Notes: a model not told the origin generated them from the letters alone. A stretch of DNA of 64,000 nt from JBEVJC01 sp040510375 (GCA_040510375.1 JBEVJC010000033.1:112479-176478); one strand, 5' to 3'. Positions 51,583 through 61,055 are shown, counted from the stretch's first letter. Numbers and translations: made by a program.

Positions 51583-52701
51583 ATGAACAACAATCATGAT
51601 ATAACAAAACGTTTTCCGCAAAATCCATTGTTGTCACCAACGGACCTTACACCCAGTCTTCCCGGACTTGAAATCGCCTGCCTGCTCAATCCCGGTGCCT
51701 TCCGTTTTGAAGACAAGACCTGGCTGATTGTCCGTGTTGCCGAACGCCCGCGGCAGAAAGAAGGATTTATATCTTTTCCTGTACTGGATGAACTGGGAAA
51801 AATGAGCATCGTGGAAATTGGGAAAGATGAACCAGGTCTGGATGCTTCCGATGCAAGGGTGATTAGTTATAAAGGACAGGACTATCTCACCACCCTTTCG
51901 CATCTGCGGCTGTTATGTAGCGAGGACGGGATCAGTTTCCATGAACCAGCTGGTTATCCAAAGCTGATGGGCGTGGGTAAACTCCAGACTTTTGGTATCG
52001 AAGATTGCCGTGTTACACAACTGGAAGGGAAGTTTTACCTGACCTATACCGCAGTCTCTGAAAGTGGCGTGGGTGTTGGGTTACGGACCACTTCCAACTG
52101 GAAGGATTTTGAAAATCACGGAATGATCATTCCGCCACACAATAAAGACTGCGCCATATTTGAAGAAAAAATCAACGGGAAATATTATGCGCTCCATCGG
52201 CCCAGCAGTGTTGATCTGGGTGGTAATTATATTTGGCTCGCTTCCTCACCCGACGGGATTCACTGGGGCGATCATCGTTGCCTGGTGAAGACAAGAAATC
52301 AGCACTGGGATAGTAAACGTGTTGGTGCGGGGGCAGCTCCTATCAGGACGGAGAAGGGCTGGCTGGAGATTTACCACGGGGCCAATGAAGAACATCAGTA
52401 CTGCCTTGGCGCAGTGTTACTTGATCTTAATGATCCTTCTATCGTGCTGGCACGCACAGGCAATCCCATCATGAGTCCGGTTGCTGATTATGAACGTACC
52501 GGTTTTTTCGGGAATGTGGTCTTCACCAACGGCCATATCCTTCACCCCGATGGCGACAGGCTTACCCTCTATTATGGTGCAGCTGACGAACATGTGTGCG
52601 CAGCCGATATTTCAATCAAGGAAGTTTTATCACAATTAATTTTTGACAATGCCAAACAAACTAGCACTGGAAGTAAAACATTTCAACAACCAGCCGCATG
52701 A
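51583..52701 (+). CDS. GH130-family beta-mannoside phosphorylase/hydrolase
   Basis: 372 residues, no signal peptide, so cytoplasmic. A five-bladed beta-propeller: NPGAFRFEDKTWLIVRVAERP at the start, GIEDCRVTQLEGKFYLTYTAV with the probable catalytic Asp141, and GGNYIWLASSPDGIHWGDHR. The family phosphorolyses or hydrolyses beta-mannosides such as mannosyl-glucose or mannosyl-N-acetylglucosamine. Its presence is the main evidence that this PUL targets mannosides. Which subfamily it belongs to cannot be decided by eye. Its last 53 bp overlap the MFS gene. Confidence 0.92.
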   Translation: MNNNHDITKRFPQNPLLSPTDLTPSLPGLEIACLLNPGAFRFEDKTWLIVRVAERPRQKEGFISFPVLDELGKMSIVEIGKDEPGLDASDARVISYKGQDYLTTLSHLRLLCSEDGISFHEPAGYPKLMGVGKLQTFGIEDCRVTQLEGKFYLTYTAVSESGVGVGLRTTSNWKDFENHGMIIPPHNKDCAIFEEKINGKYYALHRPSSVDLGGNYIWLASSPDGIHWGDHRCLVKTRNQHWDSKRVGAGAAPIRTEKGWLEIYHGANEEHQYCLGAVLLDLNDPSIVLARTGNPIMSPVADYERTGFFGNVVFTNGHILHPDGDRLTLYYGAADEHVCAADISIKEVLSQLIFDNAKQTSTGSKTFQQPAA

Positions 52702-53941
52702 TTTCCGGATCCTGGTGCTCACGAACCTGGTTTATGCGTTCGTGCTGCCGGTGATCGATATTTTTGTGGCGGCCTATGTTATGCGTAGTTCCAACGATCC
52801 CAATAAGGTGGTGATCTACCAGCTTACAATTTATACGGGCATACCACTTACGTTCCTGCTGAACGGTTACCTGCTCAAACATTTTAATATCCGTAAACTC
52901 TATTCGGCCGGAATGATGCTGAGTGCGGTATCCATGGTAATCATGATGTCTTTGAAAAGCCTGAGTGTATTGGGGATCGGTGTTGCCGGATTAACAATGG
53001 GCCTGTCCTTTGGTTTTTACTGGTCGAACCGCGATTACCTGGCACTTGCCATTACCAACGATGGTAACAGGAATTATTATTATGGCCTTGAAACTTTTTT
53101 CTACACCATCATTGCGGTGGTAATACCGGTCACCATTGGCTGGTTTATCGAGGGCGGGGGTGGTGGCAGCACTGTTCACACGGCCTACCTGATAATTACA
53201 GGTCTGGTGTTCCTGGTTACGGTAATAGCCTCCATTGTTTGTTTCCGTGGTAATTTCACCAACCCGGTACAAAAAAAGTATGTGTACTTTAAATTCCATC
53301 CACTCTGGTACAAGCTGCTTTCACTTGCCATGCTGAAAGGACTGGCCCAGGGTTTCCTGGTAACTGCACCGGCCATGCTGATTATGTTGTTGCTGGGTAA
53401 GGAAGGGGCGCTTGGCTCTGCCCAGTCGATCGGTGCTGTAATTGCAGCCGTGGTGATGTATATCCTGGGAAGGTTATCCAAACCGGAGGACCGGATTAAG
53501 ATTTTCGCCGTGGGCCTGTCGCTGTTTGCACTTGGAGCAATTGTAAATGGTTTATTATTTAACTCAACTGGTGTGGTAATTTTTATACTCTTATTGTTAA
53601 TTGCCAAACCCATGATGGACCTTGCTTATTTCCCGATCCAGTTCAAAGTGATCGATATTGTTTCGAAGATTGAAAAACGCGGAGAGTTCGCGTATATCCT
53701 CAATCATGAGGCGGGATTATATACCGGCCGTTTCCTTGGCGCGGGAACATTCCTGGTACTTGCTTATTTTGTGTCGACCGAAGCAGCCCTGCGCTATGCG
53801 ATCATCATTATCGGTTTGCTGCAATTGTGTTCGGTGTTTGTGGCCAGACGGATTATTGCAGACGGCGAGAAACTCACCCGTGGTGAGCTGCCCGAAGATG
53901 AAATGAAAGTGGCAGGCGCGGTGGCGGGATCGATTGTGTAA
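52649..53941 (+). CDS. MFS transporter of the PUL (probable oligosaccharide/mannoside importer)
   Basis: 430 residues with about 12 membrane segments. ATG 52649 is chosen over TTG 52643; it still overlaps the GH130 gene by 53 bp in another frame. The first helix is LVYAFVLPVIDIFVAAYV. Charged cytoplasmic loop residues appear in FKVIDIVSKIEKRGEFAYILNHE. It probably carries the disaccharide used by the cytoplasmic GH130 across the inner membrane; this is inferred from overlap and order. The overlap implies tight co-expression. Confidence 0.88.
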   Translation: MPNKLALEVKHFNNQPHDFRILVLTNLVYAFVLPVIDIFVAAYVMRSSNDPNKVVIYQLTIYTGIPLTFLLNGYLLKHFNIRKLYSAGMMLSAVSMVIMMSLKSLSVLGIGVAGLTMGLSFGFYWSNRDYLALAITNDGNRNYYYGLETFFYTIIAVVIPVTIGWFIEGGGGGSTVHTAYLIITGLVFLVTVIASIVCFRGNFTNPVQKKYVYFKFHPLWYKLLSLAMLKGLAQGFLVTAPAMLIMLLLGKEGALGSAQSIGAVIAAVVMYILGRLSKPEDRIKIFAVGLSLFALGAIVNGLLFNSTGVVIFILLLLIAKPMMDLAYFPIQFKVIDIVSKIEKRGEFAYILNHEAGLYTGRFLGAGTFLVLAYFVSTEAALRYAIIIIGLLQLCSVFVARRIIADGEKLTRGELPEDEMKVAGAVAGSIV

Positions 53942-54018
53942 ATATTAATGGAACTCATTTAAAAACATTTGTACTCGGCAGTTTTATTCAGGACAGTTTA
54001 TTTTATCCAACTTGTTAT

Positions 54019-55728
54019 ATGAATATTATCAGGATCCCCTTAGTGTTATTTCTTTTTTGTTTTGCCATTCATCCGCTGCACGCGCAGACGGGGCAACGTA
54101 AACTCCAGCGGGTTGAAAAAATGGCCTTCCTGCCTCAGCCTTACCAGATCATTGATTACCGGGCAATGGCAAAACGTTTTGACGAAACGGTATATGATTT
54201 CCAGGCAACCGGTCCATTCTGGCCAATGATCTGGATCGATAGTACAAAGAAAAATTTCCCGCAGAATGTGGCCGGGATTTACACCGCAGTGGGAGATGTT
54301 CGCCAGGGGCCGGGTCATAATAACGGTATATTCCATGAAGCGCTTGCCAATATGGGAGCCGTGCTGGGTGCCAGTCTGGTGGGAATCAACAAGAGCGACC
54401 AGCAAACGATGAATTATGTGGGCATGCTGAAGAATTATTTCAACAGTGAAACCGGTTGGAATATCATGATGAATAATACCTGTCCCGAAGTGGCATTACT
54501 CGGTGGTGGGTATGGCCGCGACTGGTGGTATGATATCTTTCCAAATGTATTATTCTATGCCATCTACGAATTATATCCGGATGAACCCGGATTTGAGGCG
54601 ATCGCCCGGAGTATCGCAGAGAAATTTTATAAAGCCGATTCGGTGCTCAATGGCAACTACGACTGGTCTTTCTTCGACTATGCAAAAATGCAGCCGATGA
54701 AAAACAATATCTGTGTGCAGCCCGATGCAGCAGCGGGTCATGCATGGATCCTGTATAACGCCTGGAAAAAATTTGGCGATCCGCGTTACCTGGAGGGTGC
54801 CAAGAGTTCATTAAATGCGCTTCAGGCACAGCCCAAAAACCCGACATACGAATTGCTGATGCCCTTTGGTGCCTATGTTGCAGCGAGGATCAATGCTGAG
54901 ACCGGCACTAAATTCGATACCTATAAAATGTTGCAATGGAGTTTTGATGGTACGCCAGAATGCAGGGCGGGATGGGGTGTGCTGGTAGGCAGGTGGAATG
55001 GTATCGATATTTCAGGCATTGTTGGCAGTACGGTTGATCATGGCGGGTACGGGTTCCTGATGAATACGTATGACGCGGCCTGGCCGCTGGTTCCGCTGGT
55101 CCGTTATGATGAATCCTATGCAGCCGCAATCGGTCGCTGGATGTTGAATGCAGCTAATGCCTCCCGTTTTTTTTACCCCCAGTACATGCCGGAACAACAC
55201 CAGACAATTCCCGGACTGGCGGAAGTCACGCGGGGTGTAATTGCCTATGAAGGTATCATTAAACAATCATCGTATAAACCTTATGAACACCTGCGGGCAC
55301 CGGTGGCACAAGGCGATGGTCCGCAATGGGCACCAGGCAATCCACTGGAAAGCCAGTTCAGTGTTTATGGCAGCGGGCATGTAGGAATTTTCGGAAGTAT
55401 TATTGATACCACCAATGTGAAAGGGATCCTTCGGCTCGACCTGCTTGCCACTGATTTCTTCCATGACGCGGCCTATCCTTCCTATCTCTATTACAATCCG
55501 CATGCAACAAGCAGACTGGTATCGGTGGAAACCGGAAACGAAGGACAAACCGATCTTTACAATTCACTAACCGGAAAATATGTAGCTACAAAAGTCAAAG
55601 GCAAAAGGATGGTCAGTATTCCGGCAAAATCTGCAGCGATTATTGTTTTTGTACCTGCCAATGGTAAAAAAACGCAGGAGGGCAGGAAATTCCTGGTTGA
55701 TGGTATTGTAGTGGACTATAAAAAATGA
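54019..55728 (+). CDS. Secreted protein of unknown family, probable alpha-toroid glycan-active enzyme
   Basis: 569 residues with a signal peptide (IPLVLFLFCFAIHPLHAQT). The first about 400 residues alternate helices with conserved-looking aromatic/acidic loops (GPGHNNGIFHEALANMG; GGGYGRDWWYDIFPNVLFYA; QPDAAAGHAWILYNAWKKFG; STVDHGGYGFLMNTYDAAWP), as in (alpha/alpha)6 glycosidases and lyases. The last about 120 are beta-rich (LVSVETGNEGQTDLYNSL; VSIPAKSAAIIVFVP), like the accessory sheet of such enzymes. I cannot assign it to a CAZy family. Its place between the MFS and esterase genes suggests it trims the PUL substrate in the periplasm. Confidence 0.75.
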   Translation: MNIIRIPLVLFLFCFAIHPLHAQTGQRKLQRVEKMAFLPQPYQIIDYRAMAKRFDETVYDFQATGPFWPMIWIDSTKKNFPQNVAGIYTAVGDVRQGPGHNNGIFHEALANMGAVLGASLVGINKSDQQTMNYVGMLKNYFNSETGWNIMMNNTCPEVALLGGGYGRDWWYDIFPNVLFYAIYELYPDEPGFEAIARSIAEKFYKADSVLNGNYDWSFFDYAKMQPMKNNICVQPDAAAGHAWILYNAWKKFGDPRYLEGAKSSLNALQAQPKNPTYELLMPFGAYVAARINAETGTKFDTYKMLQWSFDGTPECRAGWGVLVGRWNGIDISGIVGSTVDHGGYGFLMNTYDAAWPLVPLVRYDESYAAAIGRWMLNAANASRFFYPQYMPEQHQTIPGLAEVTRGVIAYEGIIKQSSYKPYEHLRAPVAQGDGPQWAPGNPLESQFSVYGSGHVGIFGSIIDTTNVKGILRLDLLATDFFHDAAYPSYLYYNPHATSRLVSVETGNEGQTDLYNSLTGKYVATKVKGKRMVSIPAKSAAIIVFVPANGKKTQEGRKFLVDGIVVDYKK

Positions 55729-55807
55729 ACGGGACTGGTGAAAGGGAGGAATGCAGGGAAGTTGTAACTTACCTGGAAGGCAACCGTTTTATTTTTTAAA
55801 TATTGTT

Positions 55808-56788
55808 ATGTTACCACGTTTGAATTTGATTATACTGTTGGTACTGCTGGGCAATGTTTGTATGTCACAGCAGACAGCGGAAGAATTCACCCAGACAACC
55901 CGTTATCTCCTGTATCTACCTGATGGATACAACGCAGATACGTCACAGCGTTGGCCGTTGATGATGTTCCTGCATGGCTCGGGAGAGAGTGGAAATGATC
56001 CTGAAAAAGTAAAGGTCAATGGTCCGCCCAAACTCATAGCAGGTGGACGGAAGTTTCCCTTCCTGGTGGTGTCTCCGCAGGCAGCCAGCTCCCAGGACGG
56101 TTTCCAGCCAAAGGTCCTGAAGGCCATGCTCGATGAATTGAAACAAAAATACCGCGTGGATCCTGACCGGGTATACCTGACGGGTTTAAGTATGGGTGGC
56201 TTTGCCAGTTGGGAACTTGCACAGGAATATCCGGAGGAATTTGCTGCGGTAATTCCTGTTTGTGGCGGTGGTGATACCAGCAAATGCTGGAAGCTCAGGC
56301 ATATGCCTATCTGGAATTTCCATGGAGCACTTGACCGTAATGTACCATTGGCTTCCTCACAACGAATGGTCGATGCCGTGCGGCAGTTTAATCCAACCAT
56401 TCGGTTCACCATCTATCCGGAGACGGGTCACAACAGCTGGGAGCAGGCCTACGATACCGATAGCCTGTACATCTGGATGTTGTCACAAAAAAAATTCAGG
56501 TTTAAACAGGTAGCCTTAACACCTAACGAGCTTAAACAATTTGAGGGCCGGTACAGGAACGCGGATAACGATAGTTTTATCCTGGTAAGGGATGATAAAA
56601 AGTTGATGGTATTTGAAAAAAATTCACCTGGTGAAAAGATCGAGGTCCGGCCACTTGGAGCTGACCGGTTTTTCCTTTTCGAAAATCAACTTACCGAAAT
56701 TATAATCAGCCGCTCATCCAGCGGGGAAGTGACAGGGTTTACAGTTTATGACCGCAATAAAATAACTCCGTTTAACAGGTATCCCTAA
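55808..56788 (+). CDS. Secreted alpha/beta-hydrolase esterase with C-terminal DUF3471-like domain
   Basis: 326 residues from ATG 55808, which begins a clean signal peptide (LIILLVLLGNVCMSQQ); ATG 55751 would bury it. The carboxylesterase domain (CE1/PHB-depolymerase-like) has MMFLHGSGESGNDPEKV, nucleophile Ser in YLTGLSMGGFASWELA, acid in FHGALDRNVPLASSQ and His in PETGHNSWEQAY. The last about 85 residues (LKQFEGRYRNADNDSFILV...) resemble DUF3471 beta domains appended to hydrolases. It may remove acyl groups from the PUL glycan. Confidence 0.87.
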   Translation: MLPRLNLIILLVLLGNVCMSQQTAEEFTQTTRYLLYLPDGYNADTSQRWPLMMFLHGSGESGNDPEKVKVNGPPKLIAGGRKFPFLVVSPQAASSQDGFQPKVLKAMLDELKQKYRVDPDRVYLTGLSMGGFASWELAQEYPEEFAAVIPVCGGGDTSKCWKLRHMPIWNFHGALDRNVPLASSQRMVDAVRQFNPTIRFTIYPETGHNSWEQAYDTDSLYIWMLSQKKFRFKQVALTPNELKQFEGRYRNADNDSFILVRDDKKLMVFEKNSPGEKIEVRPLGADRFFLFENQLTEIIISRSSSGEVTGFTVYDRNKITPFNRYP

Positions 56789-56883
56789 CGGTTGAATTAC
56801 CGGTCGCAAAACTTATCAGCACTGGCGTTTAAACCAGTCCTGTTGCGGCAGGATAATAAATCAATTCCGTAATGCAGGTTGAA

Positions 56884-57732
56884 TCAAGGCTGCAAAGCAT
56901 TTGAAATTTCGTGGATTGTAATCTGTCCCGGATAGTTGGCATAATAGATATTATCCTCGTTCAAACGGTAACCATTACGCAGTGCCTTTTTTGCAATATC
57001 CAGGTATCGGATCTTTTGTGCCTTATTACCTTCCTGTCCAGCGATCATTGCCAGATAGTAGTTCGCTTCGGGATGTTGTTCATACACACCCACACAATCT
57101 TCCAGGTATTTTTTTGCTTTGCTGAATTGCGACATCCGGTAATAGAGTAAACCGGTATAAAAAAGGGAATTGAAGTGTGGCAGTTGCAGGGAATCACCAC
57201 CGGTCTGCATGGTAATATCCTTTTTAAAGTATTCTTCTGCATCCTGGTAACGGCCCAGTTCCATATAACAGAGTCCGATAAAAAACGAATACGAATGATC
57301 CATTAATCCTCCTTTCGGGGAAAGTTTTTCTGCCTCTTTGAAGTCAGTGATCGATCCATTATAGTCCTTGGTAAATATGCATTTCAGGAAGGCCCGGTAG
57401 TCGAGGTAGTTGCGGGGTTCCAGCTCAACAGCCTTATCGTTCAGGCGGAACGCGGTTTCGTAATCGCCACCTTTTAAAGATGGAATTGCTTTTAACTGGT
57501 AGGCTTCGGCCGTATTTGGGCAAACCATCAGCACACTATCACAATACAATCCCCATCGGGGATTATTGTAAGAATCGGGCAGTTTTTCGGCCCCGTTCCT
57601 GATATAGTGTTCCACCAGGCTATCGCGGTAATGGTTATTGGAACAATCAGCCGTTGTTACAGGGTTCTGACTGCAGGCTGAAAACGATATAATCAGGCAG
57701 CTAAGGAATAATATTGACAACTTTTCCATCAT
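56884..57732 (-). CDS. TPR-repeat lipoprotein
   Basis: 282 residues. The signal with lipobox (IISFSACSQ) places lipidated Cys20 in the N-terminus. Several TPR units follow (AEAYQLKAIPSLKGGDYETAFRLNDKAVEL; GLCYMELGRYQDAEEYFKKD; SQFSKAKKYLEDCVGVYEQHPE). Probably a periplasmic or membrane-attached scaffold; the partner is unknown. Its start overlaps the 3' end of the TonB-like gene by 32 bp, so it is the last gene of a coupled four-gene minus-strand operon. Confidence 0.85.
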   Translation of the reverse strand: MMEKLSILFLSCLIISFSACSQNPVTTADCSNNHYRDSLVEHYIRNGAEKLPDSYNNPRWGLYCDSVLMVCPNTAEAYQLKAIPSLKGGDYETAFRLNDKAVELEPRNYLDYRAFLKCIFTKDYNGSITDFKEAEKLSPKGGLMDHSYSFFIGLCYMELGRYQDAEEYFKKDITMQTGGDSLQLPHFNSLFYTGLLYYRMSQFSKAKKYLEDCVGVYEQHPEANYYLAMIAGQEGNKAQKIRYLDIAKKALRNGYRLNEDNIYYANYPGQITIHEISNALQP

Positions 57733-58180
57733 TGATCTTAAAGGTCATGAATGCACGGTAGGCAAAGGGCTTCCCGTTTTCAAATGTCGCAATATTCCAT
57801 TTATCAAGGGATTTTACAAATGCCTTGAGTGTGTCCACCAGCGTTTGATCGAACCGGAACTTTTTATAGGTGGAATCTGTTTGCAGGATTTCCAGGTCCT
57901 TCGTTATTTGTCCACGGCAATTAATAATAAACCGGAAGGTGATATAACCCGAACCACGGACATTTTTCAGGTTGCTGGCAGTAACCGATAACTGGTTAAG
58001 CAACGACTCTGAAGCCATGGGGTATTTGCCGTCCACACTGTAGTACCATGAATAGGCCGTGTCACAATTTGGGATCGGTTCAACCGGGGAATTGACATTT
58101 TTTTCCTGCGACCAGGCCGCGCTGGTCAACAGGAGAAAAAAGGTCAAGGTTGAAATCGATCTGTTCATCTGATTACTCAT
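57701..58180 (-). CDS. Secreted TonB C-terminal-like domain protein
   Basis: 159 residues; ATG 58180 overlaps the oxidoreductase stop by 8 bp, and ATG 58168 is an alternative. A signal peptide ends TSAAWSQEK. The domain GSGYITFRFIINCRGQITKDLEILQ...FDQTLVDTLKAFVKSLDKW resembles the TonB C-terminal fold found in many small Bacteroidota secreted proteins without a membrane anchor. Energy transduction is unlikely because a TonB helix and Pro-rich linker are missing. The function is unknown. Confidence 0.75.
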   Translation of the reverse strand: MSNQMNRSISTLTFFLLLTSAAWSQEKNVNSPVEPIPNCDTAYSWYYSVDGKYPMASESLLNQLSVTASNLKNVRGSGYITFRFIINCRGQITKDLEILQTDSTYKKFRFDQTLVDTLKAFVKSLDKWNIATFENGKPFAYRAFMTFKINDGKVVNIIP

Positions 58181-59489
58181 TACTGCTGATCAGTTTTCCG
58201 TAAGCCGGATCGTAGGACCGTTCCCAGAATTCATTCTTTGAAGTAAGCCGTCCTGTGGTTGGATCCACGTCCAGGTTTTTACCGCTGCGCAAACTCACAT
58301 TGGCGAGGTGGCAAAGCAGGATGGATTTGCAGGATTCGCTCACTGGTGATGATAAGGTTGCCTTACCCTGGATACTGTCGATAAAGTTGCCGGTATGAAA
58401 GAGATCCAGGTTGCCGGTTGCGCTTACCGTATTGGTGCCATCCGAATCCACAGCAGGGTTAAATGATTTAATTTTCTTTCCTGCCGGGTCGTACAAGGTG
58501 TAATCGCCTCCGCCAAGATTCACCAATGTACCACCTTCAGCAAAAATGGTAAAGCCGCGTGAAGAAGGTTCAAACCGGTAGGTTTCTGAACTCCGGCCTT
58601 CCCAGGAAATCATTTTATCGCCGGGGAATATAAAATTCGATACCTGGGTATCAGGTGCCTGCCAGTCATCTTTCTCGGTAAATCTTCCGCCCATTGATTG
58701 TACCTGTGTCGGGTAATCAGCATCGAGGAACCAGCGGCAAGCATCGATCTCATGGGTTCCGTTATTGCAGGATTCACCTGTTCCATAAATCCATTTCCAA
58801 TGCCAGTTGTAGTGTACCACATTATCGAGGTATTCAGATCTTGGCGCAGGTCCCTGCCAGAGATCCCAGTCGAGTGTGGCAGGAACAGGAATGTTTTTTC
58901 CCACGCCGATTGGCTTACGGCTGTTGGAATACCATGCCTTGCCGAAATAAGGACGGCCAATGATTCCTCCCCGTACTTCCTTAACGGCTTGCTGGAGCGA
59001 AGGGAATGACCGGCGTTGGTTACCCAACTGGATCAGGTTTTTATATTTTGCCGGCAAACCAGCCAGCAGCATTGCTTCCCTTGGATTATGGCTGCCGGGT
59101 TTTTCTACATATACATGTTTACCATTCATGGAAGCAAGGATGGCTGCAGAAGTATGCCAGTGATCAGGCATTGCCACCACAAGAGCATCAAAATCTTTTT
59201 GTTTTACCAGCTGGCGAATATCCTTTACCACCGTGGGTTTCCTGGATATTTTTTTGAATTTGGCGAGTCCGTTGGCAATGGCGCCATCTTCCACGTCGCA
59301 GAGGTACGCGATCTCCACCTGCGGATGACCGGCAAAACATTCTGCCAGGTAATTGCCCCGGCTGTTTACACCTGCAATGGCGAGTACCACTTTATTACTC
59401 GGTGCATTTTTACCGAACACGGGAAAATTAAGGATGGTTATTCCTGCTCCCACTGCACCTGCTGTCTTTAAAAATTTACGACGTTCCAT
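58173..59489 (-). CDS. Tat-exported Gfo/Idh/MocA-family oxidoreductase
   Basis: 438 residues. A twin-arginine signal (MERRKFLKTAGAVGAGITI) is followed by the Rossmann start VLAIAGVNSRGNYLAECF, DFDALVVAMPDHWHTSAAI, the family EKPG motif (KHVYVEKPGSHNPREA) and the catalytic region GTHEIDACRWFLD. Such exported enzymes carry tightly bound NAD(H) and act on sugars, often oxidising or reducing C3 or acting as GH109-like enzymes. Encoded 80 bp after a double DUF1080 protein, which suggests 3-keto-sugar chemistry; this is inference. Confidence 0.92.
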   Translation of the reverse strand: MERRKFLKTAGAVGAGITILNFPVFGKNAPSNKVVLAIAGVNSRGNYLAECFAGHPQVEIAYLCDVEDGAIANGLAKFKKISRKPTVVKDIRQLVKQKDFDALVVAMPDHWHTSAAILASMNGKHVYVEKPGSHNPREAMLLAGLPAKYKNLIQLGNQRRSFPSLQQAVKEVRGGIIGRPYFGKAWYSNSRKPIGVGKNIPVPATLDWDLWQGPAPRSEYLDNVVHYNWHWKWIYGTGESCNNGTHEIDACRWFLDADYPTQVQSMGGRFTEKDDWQAPDTQVSNFIFPGDKMISWEGRSSETYRFEPSSRGFTIFAEGGTLVNLGGGDYTLYDPAGKKIKSFNPAVDSDGTNTVSATGNLDLFHTGNFIDSIQGKATLSSPVSESCKSILLCHLANVSLRSGKNLDVDPTTGRLTSKNEFWERSYDPAYGKLISSNE

Positions 59490-59569
59490 TGGTTTTGTTT
59501 TTGGTCAACATGATTGGATTATACGGCACCATACCGTTTGAGAGAATCTTTCGCTAAACAGGGTCCGCT

Positions 59570-60940
59570 CTATTTCAATTCTTTTAAACGGATGTTTTTA
59601 TATGACACTGCATTGCCATGATCCTGCAGCAGGATATATCCCTGGGGCGACTGTCCAAAATTTTTCCAGTCCTTGTATTTACTGATTGCAACAAGATCGA
59701 GGTATTCTTTGGAACCTCGGATGTATTGTACAACCAGTTGTCCGTTGAGCCAATGTTCCACCCGGTTATCCGGGTAAACGACAATGCGGCCCTGGTTCCA
59801 CTGTCCGATTGGTTTCAGGAAATTCTTTGACTTCTCTGCCCTGATCAGGTCGTACAGGGAGGCAAGCGTGCGGTTACCATTCCTTCCCAGTTTTGCATCG
59901 GGGTGAAGGGTATCGTCCAGGACCTGGTATTCGAGTCCGATTGCAGAGCCATTGGTTTGTTCTTCCAGTGTCACGAAATATTTAACGCCGCTGTTGGCAC
60001 CGGGGCTCAGTTTGAACTGGAAGGAGAGATCAAATGCCTTGTATTTTTTATCAGAAATAATATCACCACCATTCGTACTTTCTGCACCGCCGGACGGTAA
60101 TACCTGCATCTCGCCGTTTGAAATCACCCAGCCTTTTTCAGGAAAGGAAGCCGATCTCGCGCTCCTCCATCCTTTGTTTGTAGTTCCGTCAAACATTAAT
60201 GTATATCCCTGTGCTTTTTCTTCAGGTGATAATTTATTGGTCAGTAGGTTCACGATATAGATTTCATTCTTCCATGGTACCGGTTTAAATTTACCTTCTT
60301 CGAACCGGATATTTTTGAACCAGGTTTTTTTTCCTGCCAGAGGTTTGTTACCGATATCATGTACCTGCAATGCAATGAAGCCGGAAGGATCAACCGTATC
60401 AATCACAATAGCGGCCGGAACACCATTGATCCATGTTTTAGTGGTGTTTCCTTTACATTCAATCCGGATCCTGTTGAATTCGCCGGGTTGGTAGGCAGCC
60501 TGTGCAGCAGGATTGTAGTTGAGTGGGTATAACCAGAGCCTGCGTTGTTCATCATAAATACCGCCCGACCATTTCCGGGATGATGGATCCAGTTCCACCT
60601 GCCGGCCGTAAACCACGCCCAGTCCGTTGTTGCGGGCCGGGTCAACATGGCTGCGGGTCTGTATCCCCGAGTTCATTAATGTGTCTTCCACTTTAATATC
60701 AAGTTCAAGCAGGAAATCACCGTATTCTTTTTCGGTAGTAAGGAAGGTATTGCGGGTGTTGGGAACGCAGTACCCAACGATCATTCCATCTTCCACTTTA
60801 AAGGTAGCCGTGCCACCGAGGATTTTCCAGCCGTTCAGGTCTTTACCATTAAAAAGTGCGGAGGACTGTGCGTTTACGAACGAAGGAACGGTCAGGCACA
60901 GCAATAGGGTCAGGAGGGGAGTAGGCAAGTCAAATTTCAT
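59570..60940 (-). CDS. Secreted protein with two DUF1080 (3-keto-disaccharide hydrolase-like) domains
   Basis: 456 residues with a signal peptide (LLTLLLCLTVPSFVNAQS). There are two concanavalin-like DUF1080 domains: about 28-210 (ALFNGKDLNGWKILGG; LLELDIKVEDTLMNSGIQTRS; GVVYGRQVELD) and about 250-456 (LMFDGTTNKGWRSA; LSFQFKLSPGANSGVKYFV; IGLEYQVLDD). Members of this fold have been shown to hydrolyse 3-keto-glycosides in Bacteroidota. It is the first gene of the minus-strand operon with the Gfo/Idh/MocA gene. Only one domain may be catalytic; which one cannot be told by eye. Confidence 0.9.
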   Translation of the reverse strand: MKFDLPTPLLTLLLCLTVPSFVNAQSSALFNGKDLNGWKILGGTATFKVEDGMIVGYCVPNTRNTFLTTEKEYGDFLLELDIKVEDTLMNSGIQTRSHVDPARNNGLGVVYGRQVELDPSSRKWSGGIYDEQRRLWLYPLNYNPAAQAAYQPGEFNRIRIECKGNTTKTWINGVPAAIVIDTVDPSGFIALQVHDIGNKPLAGKKTWFKNIRFEEGKFKPVPWKNEIYIVNLLTNKLSPEEKAQGYTLMFDGTTNKGWRSARSASFPEKGWVISNGEMQVLPSGGAESTNGGDIISDKKYKAFDLSFQFKLSPGANSGVKYFVTLEEQTNGSAIGLEYQVLDDTLHPDAKLGRNGNRTLASLYDLIRAEKSKNFLKPIGQWNQGRIVVYPDNRVEHWLNGQLVVQYIRGSKEYLDLVAISKYKDWKNFGQSPQGYILLQDHGNAVSYKNIRLKELK

Positions 60941-61055
60941 GTACGGAAGTTAATTACTTTTTTAATAATGACGGGATGCACTTACGAAAACGTGTGCGCT
61001 TGAATACCTGCCCCGTTACGGCCCGGATTTTGATTCCTAAGACAAAACAATTATT

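Noticed and set aside
56569..56582. CGATAGTTTTATCC matches 12 of 14 core positions.
   Set aside because: It lies inside the esterase coding sequence (codons for DNDSFIL) and has no -7 box 40 bp downstream.
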